From Pilatotrama ljubarskyi (lineage: Eukaryota > Basidiomycota > Agaricomycetes > Polyporales > Polyporaceae), in assembly GCA_022385805.1 (NCBI GenBank), contig MU277714.1:89869-153868 (forward strand): a stretch of 64,000 nt of DNA, read 5' to 3'. This document shows, piece by piece, positions 11,628-23,564 of this stretch (position 1 is the stretch's first letter; each line of letters starts with the position of its first letter). The position numbers and the translations under genes were made by a program. The notes beneath the pieces were generated by a model. It ran no database searches. It was not told where the DNA came from and saw only the letters and a program-made list of their open reading frames with translations.

Positions 11628-14528
11628 CTATGATACAGGAACTTGGTCCAACCCGTGCTCCTTCATCAACTGCTCTAGTTGCTCCGTGACGGTTGGAGGC
11701 ATCCTCGGCCGCTTCGGTAGAGGTCCTCCGTCGTCCACCGCCATCGCACCCTCTCCTGCTTGAGCCATCTTTCGCTTTCGAGCGAGGAAGGCGAGATACT
11801 TCAAGCTATGTCGCGGCGGTGGCGTGTGCACGATATCCACTGGAGGTGCGGCGAACCATAGCACCTCGTTCGTCTCCGGGTCGCGATCGAAGTATCTCGC
11901 TGCGGGACATGTCAGTGAACACGACAGCGAAAGATTCGGAAGTAACATGCCTGTTTCTGCAGGAAGCTCTTCGACTGTAGCATTGTTCAATGCACCAGTG
12001 CCACCGGCAGCAGCATATATGGAGCGATCCTCTTGAGGTGGGATATGCTGAGCGTACTGTGTGTACGCCTGCGACGAGTACCCATACGCTGGATTGGTGG
12101 CGGGCGCCGCTACCGGATTGCTTGCAGGTACTGCCTTTGAGGATCCGGCGCGATCCGCTTCGGCCTTCGCGGCCGCTTTCCTCTGCGGCCGCTTCCTAGT
12201 TGCGGTAACAGGCTCACTCTTCTCACCCTCTGCCTTCTCTGGGGCGTCGATGATACCGCCGGGAGCCTTGATCCTATGCCCACTCAGAAACGGACTGGGA
12301 TGCGAGCGAGGTACGACAGGGCGCTCGAAGGGATAAATCGGCATGAACTCCTCTTTCTTGCGCACTTCCTCAGGTATGCAGGAGTTCCAGTTCTTGATCT
12401 TCACGAAGATCCGGTCGCGGTCGTTGTAGCGGGAATCGCACACGTACAGCGGCCATCCGGGATACCAGAACGGCGGCCGCGGACGCCCGCGCAGATGACG
12501 TGCGGTGAATTGACAGGCGACTTTTTCGATGATGTCTTCGATCGGGTGGTCGGCGAAGTGGCCTGCTCCCAGCAGCGTCAGCCGGCATCGGTATTATATC
12601 ATGCTGTAGACGCACTCGTCTTGAACACCTCCTTCTCCCAGAATTGTCGACTTGCCGGATGGAACGTCTGGGGCCCAGGTGGTCAATGCGGGGCTGACGA
12701 CAGTCATGAACCTTGCCTACCTGCTCTGGCCTGTAATACCAAGAAACGCTGACGCCAAGCTGCCCTTTCCGCTGGCTGCAAGACACTCAGTGAGGAGGCT
12801 TGACAAACGCACGACGCTACTCACGTATCTTGGGACAGGTAGCACCTGAAGACCTGGCCGACGATAGGCCTGCTCGGGTCATCGGGGTTACTGAGATGTA
12901 GCCAGTCGGCCAAGCGGATCGTCCAACCCTTGTACTGAACCTCATCGATGATCTTTCGGTCCTTGAGAGAGACTCGGAAAGTGGTGACCCCGTTCTCGCC
13001 CTCGGACGCGTGCAGGGGCTTGGCATTGCCCGGGCCTGCCGGTAATGCCGCGAATTTCGTCGCCGAATTGTACGGAGGCTGCGGAGGGTTCGGAGAGGTG
13101 AGAGCCTGGTAGAGCCTCTGTCCGAGAAGTCAGGACGTGAAACACCAGGAGGCGTATGTTAGGCACACCTGCAGGACAAGAACGTTCCCATACGGCTCGG
13201 TGCCGAGTTCATACCATCGACGGGCTTTCAAGAATAGCTGGGACATCTCCTTGTCGAAAGCCTGCGACGTCTCATAGTATCGCATGCGTGTCCGGCTCTA
13301 TGGGCTGCGTCAATGGCCGGGTCGATTCTGGAGCTGAGATGAAGCAATCACCTCCACAAGACGCAGCGAGAGCGGGGCCTGTGAGAGTACACGGTCAGCG
13401 CGCCGCAAACCCGCAAGTGGAGAGAGTTAGATACATTGAAGGACAGGTCTGGAATATTCGTCTCTTCCGGGACAGCTTCCAGGCTCACTGCGAGACGATT
13501 GCCGCTGCGTCGTGGTCAATGTACGGTGATAACGCTGTGATTTCAGACCGGAGCACACCTCTCGTCCCTATACTTGGAGATCGTGACGACAATGTCTACC
13601 ATGCGGCCCTGTCATCTGTGAGCTTGCGGGCCGGGGCTTCTCGAATATGAAGCAGGCGCACGGAAACTCACAGCGTCTATATCCTCCGTCCAACCAACGT
13701 CTGCGAGACCCTCCCACCTGGGTAGACCTTTCTCAAGTTGGCGGACGATCTCGTCACTTTCGCCGTCTCTGGCGCCGTCATGACCGACGACCTCGGGCTC
13801 CGGTGTGCCGCCGATGTCCACTTCGACGTCAGGGGATGCTGGCCGCTCAGGAGATTTGGCGGCTGCTGTATCTGCTGGGTGTGAAGAGCCCTGCGGCGTG
13901 GCGTCGACATTCATAGGCGAAGGCGCGGAGGTTTTAGATGAAGACTTCTGAGCCTGAGGGGAGCTCTGGGGTTTGAGGGTCATTGGCTGCGCTGCGGCAC
14001 GTTCTTGCTGGTCCTTCTGAGCATGCACTTTCTGAGGAGATGAAGAAGGCGCTGATGCGGGGGGTGCTGGGAGCACCGAACGCTGCCTCCATTCGTTTTC
14101 CAAGATTCCCTGTCCGGGGAACGATTCACACCAGGGGTAGGTATCAGTAGGCCATTGCGCACCTTGAGCGTTGTTGCATCCTTTGATATCTGACTCCCAG
14201 GCTCATTATAGTAGAGGGCGTTGAGGAACACGAGACTGAGGTCTTGATACGCGTCGAGGGGATCCTTGTACTTGTTCTGGGCCAGACTGGCCTTCACTCC
14301 ATTGATGCAGCGGGGCTGTGGGATAACCTGACAAATCCAAAGATATGAACTCTGCAGGCAAAGTCGAACAATAAGGACGAGCACCTCGTAGTACTCGGGC
14401 CAAGAGTCCCTGTCCACCAGGTCCATGAACATGTCCGCAAGTCGACGTTTGACGCGCCGACTAGTCGCGCTCGTCAACGCGCGGATAACCTCCTCAATCG
14501 CAATTTTCTGTGCGGCTGTCACGGGCAT
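11628..14528 (-). CDS. Rsc1/Rsc2-like protein: two bromodomains and a BAH domain
   Basis: Subunit type of RSC-class SWI/SNF remodellers; it binds acetylated histones. Exons (minus): 14528-14385, 14327-14163, 14109-13672, 13608-13559, 13504-13435, 13378-13352, 13297-13169, 13117-12825, 12775-12721, 12667-12616, 12562-11951, 11899-11628; 768 residues. Bromodomain 1 lies at about 10-105 (SWPEYYE, YYNEPGSQI). A low-complexity Ser/Pro linker follows, then bromodomain 2 at about 250-341 (YRDESGNRL, RYYETSQAF, RRWYELGTE). The BAH domain at about 400-520 has GWTIRLADWLHL, VSWYYRPEQ, FADHPIEDI and YVCDSRYND. The tail carries Lys/Arg-rich and Pro-rich stretches. The last intron (11950-11900, 51 nt) begins GCATGT; it contains no stop and is a multiple of three, so retention would add 17 residues. 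Confidence 0.92.
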
Positions 14529-16605
14529 GGCGCAGAGAGCAAGAGTGTATGCGCGAACGCGATATCGAGAGGGAGGTAAATGCAGCCACAGTCACTGACC
14601 ACGCTCGCGCAGAGTCCAGCGTCCGAAACATAGGGACTCGGCGTCTGCCGAAGATCATGGCCACGTGGGTGTGGCTGCTCATCAATATGGACCTACAGTA
14701 CAGCGCCGCGCGATCGCATTTCCGTTAACTCCAACCATTTGACTCCGTACTCTCCGTTGGTCCGCCGTCGCTCAGCTGGATGCCTGCTGCCACCGAACCG
14801 GTTCGCGTTGTGCCTCACCTTCTCACTTCCAGTGCTCTCGATATCCCCCGCTGTACTCAAACCCGTGAATAGCCGGTAGCGATCACAACGTCATCACCAG
14901 CATTGCTCGAACAGTCCTCAGTTACCACGGTATCGTAACAATGTGAGCGTGTTCCATGTCAGCTCGCTCGCATCCACACCATTTCTTCTCCCAGATCCCA
15001 CAAAGTGCTAAAGCACGAATCTCGCTCCATCTGCCTGAGATTCGTGTACCGCCCAAGGCAATCTCTGGGGCTTATGGGCCGCGGACGAATCCGAGCAAGA
15101 AGTTTCTTCAGTCGCATCGCTGATGCAGTGGCATTGTGGCTTCGCGGACGTCGGCCACCATACGCCGCCCCGGACGCGAGCTACAGTATCGGACACGAAC
15201 CGGCATTCAGCCTCTGACGGGGACATGACTAGCATGCCGACGCCAATGCTCCGCGGAGGACGTCGTAGTAGGGAATGCTTGCACCTGCTGCGCCACGATG
15301 ATGCTCAGAAGTTGCTTCATACCGCGCGGGTCCCAAGGCCAAGGGACGCTTCCGGGGCAAATAGCCAAGCGTTCTACCATACGGGCTCGTCGAGCTCGCC
15401 TGTATGGGGATGCATGCTGATGCTGATGCCAGTTGACGTACAGCGAGCGTTGTATTGCTGTCCTCGATCGAGTGCTGGAAGGATGAAAGATCCTTTGACC
15501 ATCGGAAACGAACTGTCGCTAACAGGAATCTGCGAACGCCAGAATCTGAGTGGCTTACGCTTCCCGTTCGTTCGTGCCACCATCTCACCTTGGAGGAACG
15601 GTGTAGATTGCATGAATCTAGGCTTGACTCGCTGAGCAGGCGACGACACTCCTCGGACGGGGCGTCGGAAGTTGTGCAGCGTGTGGTCCGAGTCGTCTCA
15701 GCAGGTGCAGATGCGCGCGCAGAGTGTGATTGACTCGTCGGCGGTGCAGAGGCGTCAGATCTGCTCGCGTAGTGCGTCTGATCCCCGCAAGCGGAAAGCG
15801 ACGAGCGGTCGTGCCGAGCGAGGGGACGATACCGCTGCTCTCCTTGGGACCTGCGTATGCGCTACCCTGCCCCGGAATGCATCTTTCACCAGGAATGGAC
15901 TAGGCTTCCGACCCGGTATGGTCACGTCGCGTAATAAGTGCGTATCCGTCGGTGTCTGAGCCTGCCCCCTTGCAGTATCGTCCGCTGATGGATCGTCGGC
16001 TGCAGAGGGGCTGAGCTGCGAGTCTCGAGATGTCTTCTGGTCATGCGTCCCTCCCTGTCCTGGTACACTGCGCTGCCCGGATATGGATAGACTGGCCAGT
16101 CGTGGACGGACGGGACGATTTGTTGTGTCGTGCCTGCGCGCACGAACCGGCTGACCTTGCCGTGCGACCGCGGGGGTGAAACAGGACGAATCGTCGTGGT
16201 GCGCGTCCGCCCAAGTATAGGACACGATGCGAGTCGCTCGCGGCTTATCGGAGCGTCTGCCATCGAGTCCTGAACCGGCGAGCCGGCGGGCAGATGGAGG
16301 AGGAGGGAGGTGTGGCCCGAGGTTGTGTCACTCCCGCGCTGGCTGATAGATTTGTATGGCCCGAAGGGATCTCGTTCCATGATCAGTCTGAACTGACGAG
16401 CTCACGAAGCGCCATTGATTGTCCGCAGAGCCTCGATCTCCGTCTCCCTGCATCCCCCAAGCAAGGTACGACACCTCATTGTTCGCAACGTGGACGTGCT
16501 TCCTTTGAATTCAAAATCCTCTGCTGCTCTTCAGATATATAACCCACCGACCCCTAGGCCCCGCCCGCGCACCACGAGCCTCCGATTCCCGCGTCAGCGC
16601 TCGAC
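14529..16605. other. Two-kb stretch between genes, no confident gene
   Basis: Bounded by the upstream side of the Rsc1/2-like gene and the upstream side of the zinc-finger gene, so it should contain two promoters. Moderately long frames exist on both strands (for example minus 16380-15922, starting MERDPFGPYK, and plus 15123-15635), but they overlap in antiparallel fashion, show no domain, and I could not chain them by splice sites. One may be a lineage-specific gene. Confidence 0.4.
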
Positions 16606-17953
16606 ATGCACAACCTCCCCTCATCGTCGGCCTACATGTTCAGGACGCCACAAGCACCCTCCCATGCCCACTACACGCCCCTCAGCTTCTCCCTCGGATT
16701 CCCGCCGCACGATCATGCGGTGTACCTCCAGCAAGACCCGTCCAACTACGGTGCGCCAGGAGGCGCTCTCGCTCGAAGCGGATACGCGTATGCCTCCTCC
16801 TGCTTGGCTCCACATGCACCGTACCCGGTGGCACCGCCCGGGCACAGAGCGCATCAGCATAAAGCCCAAGGGGAGACGGCCCTGACGGAACCAGACGAAC
16901 CCACCATGGCTATCTCTCTTCCCACCTCCAGCCGTCCTCAGCCCGCCGCCGCGTCCACTTCCGATGGTGGCTCGCACGACGGCGGCACTGGCAGCGGCTC
17001 GGATGGAGGAAGCGAGCCAACGCCGCCAGAGGCGCGACAGCGGACGAGGGACGTGAAGAAGAAGGTGCATCACTGCTGGATGTGTCACAAGTCCTTTGAT
17101 CGGTACGTAGGCCAACCTTGCGCGACTCTCGCCAGCACCGAGTCTCATGTTCATCTCTTCCTGTGTCTTCGCGTCATGCAGACCGAGTACTCTCAAGAAG
17201 GTGAGCCCCCAGCCCCTGGCCGGGTGACGAACGAGCGCTGATTGGCCGCCCCTGCAGCATCTTCTCGTCCACACCGGCGAGAAAGGTACGTCCGCTTCCT
17301 GCGTTAGCCTCTCCCACCTCGCTGACAGCGCTTGCTTTCCAGCCTTCGCGTGCGAAAGCTGCGGGAGACGTTTCGGCGTCGCGTCCAACCTTAATCGCCA
17401 TGCGAAGACGTGCCGCGCTGCCAACCCTGGGACCTCCGGGACGCCCGTAGCGAGCAGCAGCTCCCCAGCCGCGTCCTCCTCCCAGGTGGCAGGGGCGAGC
17501 CCTACATCAAGCGACGCGAGCTTGGCTGCTGCTGCCACCGCTGCACCACCAGCCGACGCTCCCGCTGCTGCAACCCCTACGCCTCGTCGCTCCACTCGCA
17601 AACGCAAAGCGCCGGCCCTCGAGGAGTCGAATACGCCCGAGATGACGTCCTCCGACTCGAGGCAGACCCGCTGCCGGAAGCGAGCTCGCCGCGCCCCTTC
17701 CCCTAGCCTCTGGATCCCGGATAGCCTGAAGGCATTTGACCTGACGCCGCTATCCAAAGGGACGCCCGTACCCCTCCCTCCCGTTCGTCCCTTCCAGGAG
17801 AACAACCATCTCATCGAGGAGCGCGACTCGTACGACGAGAACGCCTCCGCGAATCCATATCATCCTCGGGGGTGGAAAGGCAGGCTCCCTGGGCCTGGCC
17901 TGATGGGCAACAACGTGGCGAACAGGAGCGGCGGACAGCTCTTGATTTTTTGA
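16606..17953 (+). CDS. C2H2 zinc-finger transcription factor-like protein
   Basis: Exons: 16606-17102, 17182-17200 (19 nt), 17258-17285, 17343-17953; 384 residues. Two adjacent C2H2 fingers sit near the middle: CWMCHKSFDRPSTLKKHLLVH, linked by TGEKAF to CESCGRRFGVASNLNRHAKTC, i.e. C-x2-C and H-x3-H, then C-x2-C with H-x4-C in place of the last histidine. The first finger is spread over three exons and the 19-nt exon supplies PSTLKK, part of its DNA-contact helix. The N terminus is rich in His, Pro and Tyr; after the fingers come a long Ala/Ser/Pro tract, RRSTRKRKAPA (nuclear-signal-like), and a C-terminal block with WIPDSLKAFDLTPLSK and PYHPRGWKG. Likely a nuclear DNA-binding regulator; target unknown. 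Confidence 0.9.
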
Positions 17954-18365
17954 GGGTTTCGGCTTGGAACGTCGTCAGCCATAGGGCTCCGTTGCTTTGG
18001 TTTCCACCCACGGCATCTATCTTCGGTTCGGCCACTCAGGGTGGCGGTCGGCAAATATCACGGCTTAGTTTTCCTTCGGGTTCCTCGTTCTTCCATCTAC
18101 ACCAGCTCATCGTACTGCTATATGTGGCCAGGATCACCATTGTCTTGTACTTATTCATATTCCCGTCGTATATTGTCTCGCCTATGCTCCAGCTAATGCG
18201 CTCTCATGTACCTAGTATCTGTAATCCCCGTGTCTCGTTCAAACCGCTCGATTCGGAGCCTCCTCTGCAATACAATGGTCCGAGCGGAAATGCAGGCAAT
18301 GTCTACGAGTCCAGGATCCATTACGGGAATGGTCAGATAACGGAGAATCCGAGCTACATGTTCGT
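17954..18365. other. Convergent 3' region
   Basis: Space between the ends of the zinc-finger gene and the GH99-like gene. Slightly more AT-rich than the coding DNA, with nothing I can name; it should hold two opposing polyadenylation regions. Confidence 0.4.
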
Positions 18366-21300
18366 CTACTTCCGATACTTGCTGAATAACTTAGTCCCGG
18401 CTGCAGGAAAGGACGGTCAGCGCGCTCGAGAGAGTCCAAGAAGATTGGACCACTCACAACTTGCCAAGCTCTGCAGCTGCGTCTTAGCTCCTTGCCCCGC
18501 AACGTTCCCTACCAGGTTCAACGCCTGTCCCAATGGACCGGCGGAAAGAACGGGCGCCCCACCTCCTGAGCCTTGACCGCCCGAGTACCCCGAGGCAGGA
18601 TACGTCTGCGGTCGAGGGTGCGTCGGTGGCGGAGGCGGAGCGCCCAGAGTATGCGCATCGGGCGAGCCATACTGCGAGCCCTGGGCCTCCGACGCAACCG
18701 GATGGTAATAGTCGTTCGGGATCGAGGGACTGCCGTAAGGACCTGTCAAGATCGACAGCGCGAACGTCAGCTCATGCAGGAACGAGGACGCGGGCGTTGC
18801 GCGGCGAAGACGTGTAAAATGTGCATTGATCGGCTATGTCGCGTGTGTGCAGAATGCGGGCTAGTAAAAGCGACACTTACGTGGTGGGGGAGGCGGCGCG
18901 GGACCTGCTGCGGGCTCAGGAAACGAACCGGGTCCGCTCGGGAAGCTAAACGGTGCCTGTGGATGACCTGTCCCATACGACGACGTCGGGGGATAGGGCG
19001 AATGGGCAGGCGGCTGGCTGCAGAACGCGCTATCCGGAGCATGCACCTGAGCTTCGGGGAACGCGAAGCCGCCGGCGCCGTAGGTTGGCTCGTGAGATGC
19101 GTAGGGCGATGATGGGGGACGCGAGTGATGTGACATCGAAGGCCGCGGCCTCAGGGGCGGGGGCGGAGGCGGAGGCGGAGGTGGGCTGGCAGGTTGGTGG
19201 TAGCTCGGAGCATAACCAGGCTGATGTTGTGAGTGGTATGGTGGCTCGCTATGGGGTTGAGGGTAACCTGCAGGTGCTGAAGGAGCATGGCTCTGGGGAA
19301 CGCCCCACTCGGGCGGTGGCCACGCAGTTTGCGACCACGGTCCTGACGGGACGCTTGGAGGCGGGTAAGACGGGAAGCTGGGCGCAAAACTTGGCATAAG
19401 CGGAGGATACGGCGAGGATGCAGAATGCGACGAGGTGTGCGAGTGGTGCGAGTGGGCAGGCGAGATCGGACGAGGTGACGGTGAATGCGAATGGCGACCG
19501 TAGGAGGAATGGTCTGTAGGCGGTGACGCCGGGAACGCCGGTGACGACACGGACAAAGAGTCGAAACGTTCCAGCGCAGGAATATCCTGAGATATTGATA
19601 TTGAAGGCTCTGAGAACGAAGGGGCAGCGGCCAAAGCCTGAGGACGTGAACTGCTGTTGATTGGCGGAGGGACCGGGCGACTCGAGGAACCAGGGGGAGG
19701 CGGCGGCCCTTTGCACTGCGCTGTGCCTGGCAAGGTTGGTCGACGTTCGAGTGGCACGGGTGGCGGGTTACCGGCATCGCTGGACGCGACGGCGGGCTCC
19801 TCATCCTCCAGGCTATAGGGCGGCGGGGGCGGCTCGTCCGCGGCCTGCTTACCTGCCGTAAGTTGCTCCCAGTCCTCCCACGTCTGACTCTTGTCACCGC
19901 TCCCACTGGCACCAGAAGGCCCGGCCTCCGGAGTCTCTTCGTACCGCGGACGAGTGGACCAGTAGTCCTGGAGTTCCTTGGATGGGAAAGTTTCGTGAAT
20001 CATGCGCTCGCCGCGCAGGCCCTCACCTGCGACTCCGCAGATGCGCATATACCTGGACTTGATGTCAGCCGGAACAGGCAGAGTTTCGGGTCAGTACTGA
20101 CCAGTCTGGAGGCAGATCATAACCATCCTCATCCAAGGCCATGAAGCGGTACTTCTCGAGCACCGGTAATTGCCGCTTGTGCGATACGACAGGCATGAAT
20201 GCCGTACCTTCGTCGTACCTGGAGAATACCGATCAGAATAACATTCCCTGGATGCTTCGTTAGGAGAAGGCGACTCACTCGTCCCACATCGCGCCATAGA
20301 TCGTGCGCACGCCGTGACGCCTAACATTGAAGAGTTGTCGCCACATGAAGTGTCCTCCTTTCCGAGGACAATCGTTCCAACCCCATTTGCCCTCTGAGAG
20401 GTTATGTCCCTGGCATGCTCATAAGCCAAATGACCCATGGCAAATAGTGAGTACTTGACACTCACGGAGCCCCCGGGAAAGATGACAGGAATATAGTCGA
20501 CTTTCCTCATCGGACCCCGACTGCCCTCCACCCTCTCATTGTGCTGCTTGATCAGTTCCACATCGCCCTTGATCTTCTCCTGCTCGAACTTGTCGGCCTC
20601 CTCCTCATTACTGTACCTCCCGATCGTCCACGGCGAGATCGCGTCAAACTCCTCTAGCCACACCTTCACGAATTCGGGGTCGGGGTCCGCATCCATAACG
20701 CTCGTCCGCCAGTGTGCAGGCACGCCAGCCATGATGTACGCACCCCCAGGGGTGTTATCACGGATAAATCGAGCGACAGCTCGGACCATCGCAGGCGAGT
20801 GGTGAGCGTCAGACATGCCGAAACCCCAGAGAGCGACGACCGGGCGCCCCTGTTCACGGAGGTACGCTGGGCTGTCGAGGACCGCTCTGCGGCGGATGAG
20901 GTGTATCCAGTCGTGCTCGAGAACGCGCTGAATGCGGTCAGGGGCCACGCCTGACACGTCGTACCTAGTACATCCATATGCTCGTTCAGGCGATGCACGA
21001 TAGTCATGGGAGATACTACCCACATTATGGCGAAGACGCGTCCTTCCTTCTCGGCCGCCTCCTTGACCCTATCTCCGACCTCGTCTCTTTGCTTCCTTAT
21101 ACCTTCATTTCCCTGCTCCAAGTCCGTTTGGCCCAAGAATCGTTGCAAGAACGCCCCGTCGACTCCATGCTGCGCCATCCAATGGAAGTGCCTCTGGACA
21201 GTCTTCGGATGCCTCGACGAGAAGAGGAACGCCTGCGTGCCATCCGCATACTTCAGTCCCGGAGCAGGAAAGAGCTCCGATGGCGTGTACTCGGAGACGT

Positions 21301-21499
21301 CTGGCCAGAGGTCGATGTTCGGGCGCCCTCCGTCAGGAATGGGATAGTTGAACCAATGGAGCCAGCCGTGGTGGCCGGGTCCGACGGGCTCGCCATCTCC
21401 TGCGCAGGTGAACCAACCTTGGTATCCTACAAGGAACTTGTCGTGAATGGTGGATGGGTCGGCTCGTTTGAGAGTCTTTCCCGTGCTTGAGCTCGCCAT
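18366..21499 (-). CDS. GH99-like protein with long proline-rich tail
   Basis: Exons (minus): 21499-21024, 20964-20466, 20409-20279, 20218-20102, 20052-18881, 18742-18458, 18400-18366; 904 residues. The first ~430 residues resemble fungal glycosidase-related proteins of the GH99/GH71-like type: YQGWFTCAGDG, HHGWLHWFN, FHWMAQHGVDG, GFGMSDAHH, YIPVIFPGGS, YGAMWDEYDEG, YMRICGVAGEG and ELQDYWSTRP. Residues ~430-904 are low complexity: PPPPPYSLEDEEP, several polyproline runs (one of twelve), and His/Ser stretches, ending QSLASSGTKLFSKYRK. The tail could be mistaken for a separate gene, but the exon 4/5 join (PPDW-YMRICG) is inside the conserved domain. Start is the first ATG; just upstream in frame lies a hydrophobic Leu run with no ATG, so an unseen signal-bearing first exon is possible. 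Confidence 0.82.
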
Positions 21500-22075
21500 A
21501 GCGGTCAGGACGGAGGAGATACAATAGAGCAAGAGCAGAAGCGGCAGCAGGTTGAGCGTCGATGTTGTCCACTGAGATTGGAGATTTCAGATAGCTAGGA
21601 GGTTCGCAAAGACAGATCCCGGTAGTATGTCAGGGCAGTGCAGGTGCAGCGGATGATAGAAGGTGGCAAAAGAGAGGACATGGTGCTGTGCCGTGGACAC
21701 TGGCGGTTTCGCGCCCATTGCCCTGGACCAGCATGCCGAGCCGCACTGGCGGGTGCACGTGACCGCAGCAGTACAGCAGAGTCGGTGTCAGTGTCTGGTG
21801 ATGGCTACCTGTCCTGCTCTGCGATGGCAATATCTGAGCCCTCAATTCAAGGTTTCGCGACATCCCAATGGCACAATATTACCGAAGGAAAGGCGCAGGA
21901 CGAGAGACGGAGAATTGCGAAAGCGCGGGGTTGTCGCGGAGGCGTGATCTGTAAGAAACGCGTGAACGCGTACACAGACGCAAACAACGCCTCTCCTCCA
22001 ACCACATCCTCATCACGCCTCGCTCGCGCCGCCACTCCTCCCCGTCTCCAAAGCCCGGCTCTACCGACGCACCAT
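21500..22075. promoter_or_regulatory. Divergent region, GH99-like gene and APC11
   Basis: A 576-base space between outward-facing starts that should contain both promoters. No specific binding site is recognised. The minus-strand in-frame Leu-rich extension at about 21500-21560 is discussed under the GH99-like gene. Confidence 0.4.
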
Positions 22076-22494
22076 ATGAAGGTACACATCAAGAACTGGC
22101 ACGGCATCGCTCAGTGGCGCTGGGACATCGGCAATAATGACGCGGACGACGATGGCGAGGGCGATGTCTGCGGTATCTGCCGCGTGCCCTTCGAGGGCTG
22201 CTGTCCGTCCTGTAAGATGCCGGGAGACGATTGCCCTCTGAGTCAGTAGCCATGCGCCTTTTTGCTGTCCTAGCTGACGATCGCTTGCGTCTCTACAGTT
22301 TGGGGCGAATGTACGCACGTCTTCCACATGCATTGCCTGCTACAATGGATTGGGACAGCTGCGTCCAAGCAGCAGTGTCCCATGGATAGGCGGCCTTGGG
22401 GTGAATCATGCTTTTCCCTCTCATCACTGACAGCCCTGACATGCGACCTGCAGTGACCGCGGAGAGGAAAGTAGACGCGAACAATCCTCGGTAG
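22076..22494 (+). CDS. APC11: Anaphase-promoting complex subunit 11 (RING-H2)
   Basis: Catalytic RING subunit of the APC/C ubiquitin ligase, which recruits the E2 in mitosis. Exons: 22076-22241, 22299-22400, 22454-22494; 102 residues. It opens MKVHIKNWHGIAQWRWD, has VCGICRVPFEG, CCPSCKMPGDDCPL, the loop CTHVFHMHC and LQWIGTAASKQQCPMD. Spacing and the WRWD/PGDDCPL signatures are those of APC11 rather than RBX1. The last metal-ligand position reads Asp (CPMD) where many relatives have Cys. The last codons, VTAERKVDANNPR, come from a separate short exon. The end lies 185 bases from the convergent kinase gene. Confidence 0.96.
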
Positions 22495-22678
22495 CGTGAC
22501 GTTGCCGTGTAGTTGTATCCCAGGACCATATACCCTTGTATCCATACTGCTCTCCTTCGCACCGGATTGCATATTGACCATCACAGTTGTTGCCTGTGCC
22601 TCCGCTCGCAATCACTGCAGGTTGATCGGAGTGCGGCCAGCCTGAACAGTGCGTCTAAATACCACGATCAGTCATCCC

Positions 22679-23564
22679 TCAGTCGCCCTCCTTGGCCTCA
22701 TTCAAGAGAGGATCGTCAACGCTTGGTATCACTCTCGTAGGCTGCACCATATTCTCCCTCAGGAACCGTCCGTCTGGGGCTGCAAGTCAGAATGCGTTCC
22801 AAGTAAGAGCGCCAGAACATACTTGGTGCGTCGTTCTCTCTGGATCTCCACAGTGCTTCTTCCATGTCTTTTGCGACTCCAGTTCTGACATGACGCGCTA
22901 CCAGCCTCCTCTCCGCCTCCTCCTCGCTGATATCGATGTACCACCGCTCATCGAGGAGCTCCGCTGCTTCGGACCATGGTGGGATGGAGAGGAAGGTATA
23001 TAGGCCTTCAATGATAACGAGCTTGTGATGGGGATGGACCTGAATCGCATCGAAGACCGGGTCCTTCTTCTCATGTGAGAAGGAAGGTGCGTAGACGATC
23101 TGATCGTCTGACGCAGGAGTAGCAATAGGTCTCCGTAGGGCGCGCACGAAAGCGACGTATCCTTCGCCATCGAACGTCCAGTGCGCACCGCGCCGGTCGT
23201 GCGCCAGCTTTGGGTCGGGAAATACATCGAGCTGTGCGCGTGTGAGGTGCCAGCCGTCGAGGCCGACGTAGACTGCGACTGGTTTGTCGTTGGTCGCATT
23301 GCGCGCTGCTGCACCGAACGCAGTATCGGACGGTGTGCGCGCGGACGCATTGGCCGCGGCTGCATTGACGCGCTGAACGATGAGCCGCGCAAGGGCAGAC
23401 TTGCCAGAAGCAGGGACGCCTGCTATGCCGACCAAGAGTCGGCGGTCCGGCGGGGTACTGCATGATTCAAGGGTGAGTCTTATGCTCTTCGCCAACCTGA
23501 ACCTGACTTACTCCTTCAGACGGACGAGTAGATATTGGGCGAGCTCGTCGGCCACTCTGTCCAT
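22679..23564 (-). CDS. P-loop kinase, uridine kinase/phosphoribulokinase-like (Yfh7 type)
   Basis: Exons (minus): 23564-23512, 23457-22823, 22779-22679; 262 residues. The first exon gives MDRVADELAQYLL; exon 2 starts the nucleotide fold LLVGIAGVPASGKS (Walker A, about residues 24-37). Further family marks are DGWHLTRAQL, the FDGEGYV region, the Walker B-like LVIIEGLYTFL, and the lid ISEEEAERRLVARH with RSRENDAP. Exon 3 restores FLRENMVQPTRVI and SVDDPLLNEAKEGD; reading exon 2 straight on, or using another phase, loses it. The 43-nt last intron is short even for this genome. Likely a small-molecule kinase; the substrate cannot be read from sequence. Confidence 0.88.

Noticed and set aside
16621..17814. 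397-residue open frame on the minus strand
   Set aside because: It is antisense to the zinc-finger gene, whose plus-strand frame has real C2H2 motifs and good introns; the minus frame has no domain and reads through those introns.
21500..21572. Upstream in-frame start adding a Leu-rich signal sequence to the GH99-like protein
   Set aside because: The hydrophobic stretch is in frame but has no ATG before a stop, so it cannot be used without an unseen exon.
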